This document shows, in pieces, positions 23,892-32,800 of a stretch of 64,000 bases of DNA. The translations under genes and the position numbers were made by a program. Numbering within the stretch: position 1 is the first letter of the stretch; each line of letters opens with the position of its first letter. Source of the DNA: Oscheius sp. JU75 (taxonomy: Eukaryota > Nematoda > Chromadorea > Rhabditida > Rhabditidae). Below the pieces are notes generated by a model. The model was not told the origin of the DNA. It saw only the letters and a program-made list of their open reading frames with translations, and ran no database searches. The stretch lies in the NCBI GenBank assembly GCA_037178855.1, contig JASJZC010000002.1, positions 2,232,001-2,296,000 of the forward strand. The letters are read 5' to 3'.

Positions 23892-24905
23892 ATGGAAGTT
23901 GAGACTTGCACGTGTATCCGTGAACTACACCGGAAATGTGAAGACATCAGTCATGTGACGAGTCACTCGAATAGGACACCAGTGGGGGAATGGCTCTTCA
24001 AGGATCCGGAGGTTGGAAGAGTAGCGTATACAATTTCTATACTGTTGATGTTCTCACTCGTCATAATCATGCTCATGATTCGGTCCATTAGGCGGACAAA
24101 CTCGGCCGTTGAGGTCAGTCTGACTATTCTCTTCAATAGATGATGTGATTTTGAAGATGGATGCTTTGCTAGACGCCATGAGATTCAGAGAAGAACTGGA
24201 TCTTCAAGAGAGACAGAGGAGGAGACTTCTGAAGGCAAAGAACAAAGTGGGTCACTGTCTCTCAGGCTCTGTCTCTGTCTTTTTGTCTTTCTGTCTTTCT
24301 GTCACTCTGTCTCCTGTCTCTCTGTTTTTCTGTCTCTCTATCTCAATGTCTCTCAGTCTCCTGTCTTCTGTCTCTCTGTATTATTTTCTGCTTCAGGTCA
24401 CCGCCTGGCTGACCCGTACAGATGCCAAAACTGCAAAAGAAACTGGTGGTCGTGTCTGGCAAAGTAGTCCACAGCTAATAGAGCCAAAGAAATCCAGGTA
24501 CCACTACCTTATTTCCTTCTGAGGCCGTTTTATAGGTACAGCTACAGCTCAACAGTGTCAGAGATACCAGAAATCGTCGTGACAGATGATGCACATATCA
24601 GACGAGCCCATACACCATGTCTTTCACTCATCTATGACTTCAATGACAGGAAGCTGTCGTCCGAGTCTATGGCCAGATCGTCGGCTTGTGGAAGTCAGAG
24701 ACAGTCTCTTTGCTCAGAAACCTCGGAATCTCATAGGAAAGGCTCTTACAGGTGAGTGCGAGAAACTAAGAGACAAAGAGACGGAGGGCCAGAAAAATAG
24801 AGAGATAGAGAGACAGAGAGACAGCGAACTTTCAGCCTGGACCACGATACCCGCTCTTCCTCACGGGACCTTATGGACAGTCATCAAAGCCTTAGCTTCG
24901 GTTAG
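23892..24905 (+). CDS. Single-pass membrane protein, KCNE/MPS-like, copy A
   Basis: Five exons in phase (23892-24113, 24157-24246, 24397-24497, 24536-24751, 24836-24905), 232 residues. Seen: extracellular N-terminus with three Cys and an NRT glycosylation site, one hydrophobic segment ISILLMFSLVIIMLMI, then IRSIRRTNSAVE. The RS-x-(R/K)-R-x-x-S juxtamembrane pattern resembles the RSKK-x-E-x-S motif of KCNE potassium-channel beta subunits (MPS proteins in C. elegans). A charged cytoplasmic helix follows (REELDLQERQRRRLLKAKNK), then a Ser-rich tail with SEIPEIVVTDDAHIRR. Copy B downstream shares the topology and PEIVVTD motif, showing a tandem duplication. KCNE assignment is an inference; another small single-pass family is possible. 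Introns 2 and 4 contain CTGTCTCT and GACAGAGA tracts. Confidence 0.72.
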
Positions 24906-26612
24906 CCTCTCTCTCTCTCTACCCAAGACTTCTTCGGGTCACATTGAATGAACATGACTCAAATTTTACGTAACTCTTGTACATTTCTACGAAACTTCCG
25001 CTCGTATCATGTCCAGCTGCGCAGTCAAATCAAGCTAATGAACAGAGAAGAAGGAGTCGAATACAATCAGTCGCGACTCTCTGATCTCCCCGGCAACGGA
25101 AGAGTAAGTCAAAGAGGCTCCTGGTCGAGAGTCAACCCAGTCATCAGAGTCAGTCTCTCACACCCACCTTTTTTTCAAAAGGTCAGGCTTCTAGACCAAG
25201 TATCGCTTGCTTGACGTGCTAATCCACCGATTCCCATTGACGCCGGTGGCAGATTAGTATTTGCACGAAAGCTTTTCAACAAAGTTTCTGGAACATCGTT
25301 GAAGTTTTCGTTAGGAAGGTAGTTAATCCATAGAGACTTTTTCCGGTTCAGTTCTCTGCACTGTCTCTATTTCTTTCTTCCTGGTTAGCAGAGCTCATGT
25401 TTTGTTCAAAAAGAGGAGGTCTCTGCCTTACTCTGTCTCTCTGTCTCTCAGTCTCTCGGTCTCTTTGCCTCTCTGTCTCTCTGCTCTCCTCTGACTTTCA
25501 GAGTCATTACTCATTTACTGCTAATTTCTCTCGGTAGCCACAAAATTCTCAGTCTATTCAGAGCTAAAGATTTAAGCAGTACACGAGTCAAGTTTCATGG
25601 TAAAATGACGAGGCTGACAGTATTTTGAAAGTTTGTTATGCTTGTAAGCTTGTTTCGTTTCGCCGAAGTCATTAGAACTCTATCTATGACAAAAGTGTAG
25701 TCTTACCTATTCTGTTCACCCATTATCTGACAGGCAACGAGATTTTTTAATAGCAGCTGCCTTTCTCACGCGCTTCTGCAAAATGAATTGCTTTGTGCTG
25801 GCCGGAAACGCATTCCACATACATTCACCACACACCAACTACCTTTTGGTACTTTTCGATACCAGAACAACGTTTTCTGGTAATCTAATAGTTTTTGTTA
25901 ACTCTGGTAATTAGTTTCCATTCAAAATACATTGCTTGTAATTTCTAGTAACGGAACTCTGTTGTGAAACGCTGTAATTACAATAGCTGCTTATATTAGT
26001 TTGTATCGACTACAGTAATGGCTTAGCTTTTGTAAAAACTTCAAAAATCTTCGGTGTACTATGAAAGAACTTATCGTAGATCTAATTAAGACTGAAAATG
26101 ACATTATCATTCTATTCGAGAAACTGGTCAATAATGCCAACGTAGTCATTGTTTCTCTAGGTGCCCGACTACCCAGAATTTTCACCTCTGAATCTAGTTT
26201 CGTTGTTCTTAATCGTATTGATGGAACTGTTTCCCCGAAGGACTTCTCCCCTGGACTTTTGAGATCTACTATTTCCTCTCGCTTTGGGTATCTGTCCGAT
26301 TCCTCTCTTATTCTAAAGCGCAAGAAAGTCCGTCTGTGCGCGCTGCAGCCGCTGCACGGATCTCGGCGGAGCCGCGTAATAGCCTAGCGGTTTGCATGCT
26401 ATGCTTTAGGCGACCTGTGTTCAGTTTCGAGTTTCTGAAAGAGCAACTAACATACTGGTAAGCTCTAATACTGATTTCTCGGTGTCTCCAAATAACAAGT
26501 GGCATTCACAAAGTCCTGTTGACTGTTATCCCTGCTTCCCTCTGTTTATCCCAATTTCTATCGCATAATCGCAAGATTTGTCCGACGATCTTTTGATAAT
26601 TTTCTACAGAAC
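24906..26612. other. Intergenic region between the KCNE-like pair
   Basis: No supported gene. Contains CTCTGTCTCT tracts (24905-24925, 25425-25490). A degenerate tRNA-like segment at about 26371-26440 has A-box-like TAGCCTAGCGGT and B-box-like GTTTCGAGTTTC, perhaps a tRNA-derived relic. A 108-codon open frame (26061-26387 +) is mirrored by an equally long antisense frame, and neither has motifs. TTTCTACAG at 26601-26609 is the likely trans-splice acceptor of copy B. Confidence 0.45.
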
Positions 26613-28090
26613 ATGTCTATCCCTCAGATGCAGCAAAAAGCCCAGACTCTCAACTGTACTGCCTTAGGAAACATGACCATGGACTGCTATAAGTCGATTT
26701 TGTTGATGATTAATCAGGCAAACAATGAGGTCTGGACGCAGTACAAGAAGGTAGGACTGTCTCTTTGTCAAAATATGATCTTTAGGAGAATAAACTAGGA
26801 GCTGACATGTATACGGTCGTGATATTGGGACTCTTCGCATCGGTGTTGATCTGTCTACTGTATAGATCGATGAAGAGGTCGGACAGTGTGGATGATCAGG
26901 TTTGTGAGACAGTGACTGTGAGAAAAGTAAGGCCACCTACCTAAGCGATAGGCCATCCTCAATCCTTCCAATGACACAATGGTATCTGTCCACGCTCGAA
27001 GACATAAGGGGAGCGTCTAGCCATTCTTGTCCTTTCGTTGGCCTACATGCGCAGCGGGACAAAGATCTCGAGCTGGACAATCGTAGATATCGCATTCTTC
27101 GTCTCGATCTTCGGAATAGCGGCAGTGTTCTACTTTCCGTGGTCGACCGCATATACTGGCAGTGGAGCTCAGTTCCGGGTCGATCTGACGCACGATTTTG
27201 CACTTCTTTCCAACCATCTCTCCCTCAGTCCGTGACTTCAAGGACGCAAACGGTTCCCGGGGCGAGCTGAGATAGCCCGGACACTTGCGATAAGCATCCG
27301 TGAGGTCCATGTCTGACTTGTCCGCCATTCCCTGTGGGTAGGCTATTTGTCCAACGGGGCAAATGAGCTCTAACCTTCCAGAGAGCGGAGTAGTCCACAA
27401 ATGATCTTGAGTTATCCTTGGCAGGAATTTACAAGTTTAGAGATTCCAAGATTTTCCAAACAAACTACTAAAAACTTCTTTTAGGGTACAGTACTGTTGA
27501 TTGCTTAGTACTGTGGCAAGGTTTCAAAGACAAGAGTTGAATCTCGAGATGCCGTGGTTCTGATTGTGTTAACACTGACTGTTTTCAGGTCATGCTTCTC
27601 CTTTCCTCTATGCAAATCCATGTTGACTACGAAGAGCGGGAGAGACAGAGGAAGAAAATGAAAGAAGAGAAGGACAAGACCCAGTCATTCATAGCGTCTG
27701 TAGCCATGAAGGGCTTCCGTCGCTTCGCCAGATCTCGAAGTGCCAGTCAAGTCAAGGAGCGACCTTCTGTTTGCAGCGTCCCCATCTCCAGACCCTTTTC
27801 TCCTTTTCAAAATATACCTCATAGAGCCAGGTCCTACCAGGGATACCTACCAGAAATTGTCGTGACTGACCATCAGCTGACTCACAACTCTCCGAGGATA
27901 ACTGTCACTCACAGTCAGCCAATGATTCCTTTGACAAGGTAAGACATAGAATGATTTGGGAGAAAATTTTCGGTTTAGACACTCATCGAGTGGCAGCTAC
28001 CAAAGTCAGTACAGAGACAATGGGAGCGATACGGGCAGCGTATTCTTGTATCCAGATGGCATCTATGAGTATTCGGACAGCTCACAATAA
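26613..28090 (+). CDS. Single-pass membrane protein, KCNE/MPS-like, copy B
   Basis: Four exons in phase (26613-26750, 26786-26899, 27589-27938, 27979-28090), 237 residues. Short extracellular N-terminus with NCT and NMT sequons and two Cys, transmembrane segment TVVILGLFASVLICLLY, then RSMKRSDSVDD (KCNE-like juxtamembrane signature), a highly charged helix YEERERQRKKMKEEKDK, a basic/Ser region, the tail motif YLPEIVVTDHQLT shared with copy A, and a Ser/Tyr-rich C-terminus. Intron 2 (26900-27588, 689 nt) is about 15 times longer than the others and contains a nested antisense frame. Poly(A) signal AATAAA at about 28103. Predicted role: regulatory subunit of a voltage-gated potassium channel at the plasma membrane (inference). 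Confidence 0.72.
27017..27328 (-). CDS. Cys-rich open frame nested antisense in an intron of the KCNE-like gene B
   Basis: A 103-codon ATG-to-stop frame entirely inside intron 2 of the host, on the opposite strand. The ATG is three bases after CCCACAG, a plausible trans-splice acceptor. Visible features: hydrophilic, seven Cys, with KKCKIVRQIDPE, CGRPRKVEHCRYSED, CDIYDC and LCPAAHVGQRK; no signal peptide. A second frame (27203-26937) reads EWLDAPLMSSSVDRYHCVIG and then RIEDG before an AG-GTAGGT donor-like site, so the real product may continue by splicing. I do not recognise the family. The partial match to 18180-18690 suggests a repeated gene. The plus strand is also open with a hydrophobic reading (27038-27235), so coding strand is not certain. 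Confidence 0.4.
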   Translation of the reverse strand: MADKSDMDLTDAYRKCPGYLSSPREPFASLKSRTEGEMVGKKCKIVRQIDPELSSTASICGRPRKVEHCRYSEDRDEECDIYDCPARDLCPAAHVGQRKDKNG

Positions 28091-28323
28091 TATTACGGTT
28101 CCAATAAAGCGGAGTTTCTTTTGAAGATCTCTCTGTTTCTGACTGTCTATGTGGATTGTAAGAAAGAGCTGTCGGACCATCCAAATGTCAAGTTCCTTCC
28201 AAACGTTGAAGCTTCTGATCGTTGGCATCGCTTTCCTGCAAAGCTATGCCTAACTCTGCTTTCTTCTTTAGCGGGCCTATCCTGCTTCCTCAGTCTTTCT
28301 CACCGCTCTACTCCTATCCAAGG

Positions 28324-28941
28324 ATGTACCTCCTCCTGCTCCTTCTGTCAACACTCTTTCCGGCCATGGTCAATGCCTACCCTACCCCAGATCTCTGCAA
28401 CTCTTGGGCAATTGCCTCTGTCTCTCTTGTTGAGCAACTGTCGAAGGTAAACGTTACTGATTTGGTTCTATAAAAGTTATTAGAACATTGTGCCGATTGC
28501 TGAAAGAGTCTATAGTACCCTCAAGAGCCAGGAGGAGTTGAGGATGTACGAAATGATTCTGGACGTAGGGTCGGCGCTGGAGATGTCTGAAAAACAGAGA
28601 ATCGAACAAGTTGCGGCCATGTTTGCTGAAATGGAGGATGGACAAGTTCACGTATGTCATTCGATGTCTCCCTGTATCTGTTTTTTTCCTCTATATCTCT
28701 TTGTCTCACCTCAAACTCTTATTTCCAGAAGGATACCGTCCTCAAAGCCACACAAACTGTCTACCTCTTCGAATACCTGACTAAGAATCTTCGACTACTT
28801 GGTCTCAGAACCCATGGGATTCTTCGGAGCCTCGTGACTGTCTCTCACCAGACTGGAAACAATTGGAAGACAGCCCATTTGGAGGAGAAAGGAGCCATGA
28901 TTTCAAAAATTATCTTCTCTCAAATGTGTAATAATAAATAA
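28324..28941 (+). CDS. Small secreted helical protein of unknown function
   Basis: Three exons in phase (28324-28446, 28484-28651, 28729-28941), 167 residues. The N-terminal signal peptide is clear: MYLLLLLLSTLFPAMVNA, with likely cleavage before YPTPDLC. The mature part is helical and has only two Cys (PTPDLCNSW and SQMCNNK), Met/Glu-rich in the middle (EEFL-like heptads such as LEMSEKQRIEQVAAMFAEME). No family recognised. It starts about 230 bp downstream of KCNE-like gene B in the same direction. An in-frame upstream ATG (28222) exists but would bury the signal peptide, so I prefer 28324. Confidence 0.75.
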
Positions 28942-29118
28942 TTGATATGCTATGTCATGGCAAGGGTTCATTCATGGAAAACGTTCAGAGGAACGACCAA
29001 CACAAGACTCCGTAAAAGTACTGGAAGCTGTGCTTTAACCTACCTCTGCTTTGGTCTCACGATTGAATTGAATTGTCAGTTTTAATGCTTGATCTCGGTT
29101 ATACAGATACACGGATTC
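28942..29118. other. Intergenic, no feature seen
   Basis: Short stretch after the secreted protein gene. No coding or RNA signal seen before the MITE begins. Confidence 0.4.
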
Positions 29119-29396
29119 TTAAAGGGACCATAAGAAACATCCGGAGTCAATTTATTTGTCTCAGCTTCAACCCTGGAGGAGTGAAAAGCGAAAGACAAAC
29201 TCTTGCAGTTGTAACACGTAAAGTTTGCCTCGACTTGACAGGGACACTTTTGAAAATGGCGCTAACGCTTTATTTCTGAAAATAAATTTCTCCCGGCTAT
29301 ATCTCAAAATCAAGGGATTTCGAACCCAAGCATCTATATATATTCGGAATTAGCACGATGAGATCAACTACATTTAGTCCCTTATGGTCCCTTTAA
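29119..29396. mobile_element. MITE-like element 1, TTAA-flanked, 278 bp
   Basis: Bounded by a perfect 16-bp terminal inverted repeat including the TTAA target: TTAAAGGGACCATAAG at 29119-29134 and its reverse complement CTTATGGTCCCTTTAA at 29381-29396. No coding capacity. TTAA target duplications are typical of piggyBac-like transposons, so a non-autonomous piggyBac-type element is likely (inference). Confidence 0.75.
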
Positions 29397-29806
29397 AGGG
29401 ACGCTGTTATTATAGGTAGACGCCCGGACGCGTTTTCAAGTCGGGTCCCGCGACAAACTTCCCACAAATAGTATTTTTTGCATTTTTCGGTGCTTTACAC
29501 ATTTTTATTTTGTTTTGGCTTCTAAGTCTATTCATTCGACTCGGCGTTGAAAACTAGCCTAGAAACGTTAAAAAATGGCGAGAGAGTGTAGAAAATTAGG
29601 AAAACGAGAGAAGAAGACCTTTTCCAATTTTCTTCATTACGCCATTTTTGACGTCAAAGTAAACGCTTCTGAGGTAGTTTTTGACACTGAGTCGATTAAA
29701 TATACTAATAAGTCATTAAAAAGTGTGTAAAGTACCGAGAAAAGTAAAAGGTAATTTGAAAACGTGTTCGGCCGTCTACTCATCTACCCATAATGACAGC
29801 CAAAAA
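29393..29806. mobile_element. MITE-like element 2, adjoining element 1
   Basis: Starts at the TTAA shared with element 1 (TTAAAGGGACGCTGTTATTA). The right end near 29770-29800 carries an imperfect inverted copy: CGTCTAC...TACCCATAATGACAGC against GCTGTTATTATAGGTAGACG. Internal blocks such as GCATTTTTCGGTGCTTT are shared with element 3 at 62100-62615, so both belong to one family. The right TTAA is not preserved. Confidence 0.6.
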
Positions 29807-29839
29807 CGGGGTCGTTCAAATAGATTATTGACAAGCATT

Positions 29840-32800
29840 TTAAATCAAACAATATGATAGGCTTAACAAAACCAGTGTGGTCAGAAAACGTAGTGATGAA
29901 CCACCTTTCGGGGTTGTTGCCGTTGGATTTGTGTATCCGGTATCTGTAGGACGGGGGCTTGTTGAAGAAGCATTGTAGGCTGAAAACAATTCCATGAGCT
30001 CCGCTTTTGCCACGTGCTCACTCTTCTCACAGAACTCTCCAGTAAAGCCTTCTTGGCACGCACAGATTCCGTTGCTAGGTACTCCCATGGGAGAACAGAT
30101 CGGATCGTAGCAAAATTCACCAGTGTAGCCGGCGGCACAAGAGCATTGACCGTTGGCCATGGTGCCGTTTCGACAGAGCTGATACCCTGAAAGATTCCCT
30201 GCCTCTCTCAGTCTCTCTCTCTCTCTCACTATCTCTCTCAATCTCTGATTTCTGCACAAACCTGGATAAGTAGAATACCAGAAGATCCTCTGGAACGGAT
30301 ACCGTTCCTCGCCTACTATCTCTCTTCCAAAGACTGTCACCTTGAGATCCCAATAAAGTGGTTGCTGCAAGTACGTCTTGTCCAAAGTAACTAGAAAACT
30401 CACGTAAACTGGTGAAGAAATGAACTGATAAGCACAACGGCTGAGATCTCTCATTGTGAAGATTCCATTGGTCGAGGAGTTCTGATACAGGGTCGTATTC
30501 CACTGAGCCTCAACGGGGATGTCTTCGAGCACTACTCGGTCGAGAACTACCGGGTTTGTGACTACTCTTGCGACTACTTGGAACGGTTTGCCGTCGATAG
30601 CTGAAAGTCTAAGCTTATTTTCGAGAGGTGAACCGAACCAGCTCTGAGGTAGGGTACCTTCTTTGGAACATCGCTCTTGAAATCACTGGTGAAGCCAATA
30701 GCCATGTTGACTGCGGATTCCACTCGGGCCTGGACGTAACATGGTCCGGAGGTGGTAGATACGAAGATGGTCCAGTTGCCGGGGAGAGTATTTTGAGTGT
30801 CTGGAAGTTTCATCAGTCTTTGTCTTTCTATCTCTCTGTCCCTGTACTCACCTATTCTCCAAGCCACAGAATGCGGAGACTTTGCCAGCACTCGAACTTT
30901 GTTCTCCGTGAACAGCGATACTAAAAACTCAAGGATTTTCGTTCAAATTCCCTTCTTACACCCTCCATCCTGTACCATGACTCTGTTGTTCATGGCTCCG
31001 ACGTCTCTTCCGACTACGACAAGAGAGAACGCTGTGCCTGACTTTTCCACAGAAGCGTAGAAATTGTGGATGTCAGTCGAACAGTTTTCTAGGGCACCAT
31101 GGGAGATGAAACTGTTCTCGTGAGTGGAAGAAGTCAAAAGACTGGACATAGAGCTGATGGAAGCGGAGTTGAAGAGCATGTAGCGGCCAGAGGATTGGAG
31201 CTGGAGAGCCTGGGCAGAGAGGGCGAATGTGGGATCAGCATTGGTGTTCTCGTCAATTTGGTAGATATTGACCTGAAGTACAGTCACTGTCACTATCAAT
31301 CTCTCTCTTACCTGTACATCCGTCGGTGTGAACCATGACTGACTTGACCTGAGTCCGCCTTGAGCACTCGCGAACACGTGAATGATCATGGGACTCAGAA
31401 TTTTCAAGCTCATTGCTCCCTAAAACTCTTCTTCTCCTTGTAACTGACTCTATCCAACCTGTACAGCATCTCCAGTATAGAGAGGAGTGTTTCCAGTGTC
31501 AACAGCCGACTGAAGAAGAAGAGTCAACTTGTCTTGACACTTCTGAGAGAAGGAGGCCTGATCCCAGTCGTCTACCTGAGCTCTCCATCCGTTTTGATCG
31601 TAGGTCACGAGAGTGTATTGACGGTTCCATTGACTTTGGTCAATAGTTTGTAAGACATTTGGCAGGATTTTCAACAGGTTGGTAACTGCTGTCTTCATCT
31701 GACTGCTGATCTCGACTACGAAGACTATCTGCTGAAATTCGTGGAGTCGAGGCTCGTCAATATCGGCCGTGTTCATCTGATAGCAAGAGTTTGGCGGGGT
31801 GGCTTGTGTTGGTTGGGTGGTCGTGTAATTAGGTGCTTGGTATGCTGAAAGCAGTAACAGATAGACAGATAGACAGAGAGGATATACCGTGGTGTACACA
31901 GACTCCTGGAAGATGTCTAGTGATATTGGTGGCTCCGCTAGTCATAGCCATAGGTAGCGTCAGTTTTTGACTAAAATTTGAATCAACGAATACTATCAAA
32001 GTTCCGAACTTACGTGAATGGACCAATCTGGCATGGTTGTTGAGTCTCAAAGGCGTACCCAAAAGAGCAACCGGGTCTGCTCTTTCCAGAAAAGGGATAG
32101 GGGTTACTCTGAAGTGAAGTTCCATCTGTCAACGAGATGGGTTCATAGTATGGAGTCTTCTTCGTATCGATTTCGAAGCCGAACTGGGCACCAGTAACTC
32201 TATTGACTCCCTCTGAAAATACTGTCTCCCTGTCTCTGTCTCTACTACCAGCATAGTTGTAGACACTCCCGCCATCACTCAGACTGTTTTCGGCAAAGGT
32301 CAACAAGGCACTGAAGTCTGAAGAAACGAATGCAGTGACAGAGCACTGGACGTAGGGAATAGTCCCGACCCGAACGGAGTCGATACGATGGGGTTTGTAG
32401 TTTTGATCTGGGAAGGTCATGTTTCCAGGCAGAGAAAAGATCTGAACTTTAGTCTCGCACTGTCTCTCTCTGTCTTTCTTACCGCATAGTTGTTCCTTTG
32501 AACAGCTGGAGTAATAATACCATCTGCCACAGTCGGTACAACGTAGAAGGGAGTCGGACTCGTAAGAGCTAAACCAATATTATTGTCAAAAGATAGCTGT
32601 ACCTCCATTGACATCAGCCGTAATAAGAACATAGGCATACTGGTCTTGGTAGTCTCGTGAAAGAGTGATGACAATATCCTTACAGAGAGTGTACTTACGG
32701 ACAGCGATGTTTTGTGGCTTGTAGAAGAAGGGAATGTCGTTGGTGAAGATCTAAAGGGTCAATGTTCTTCTCTACTTCTCTGTCTCTCTGTCTCTTACTG

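Noticed and set aside
26061-26387. 108-codon open frame with an equally long antisense frame
   Set aside because: Neither strand has recognisable motifs, splice partners or a trans-splice acceptor.
26371-26440. tRNA-like segment with A and B box resemblance
   Set aside because: Stems do not pair convincingly; kept only as a note in the intergenic entry.
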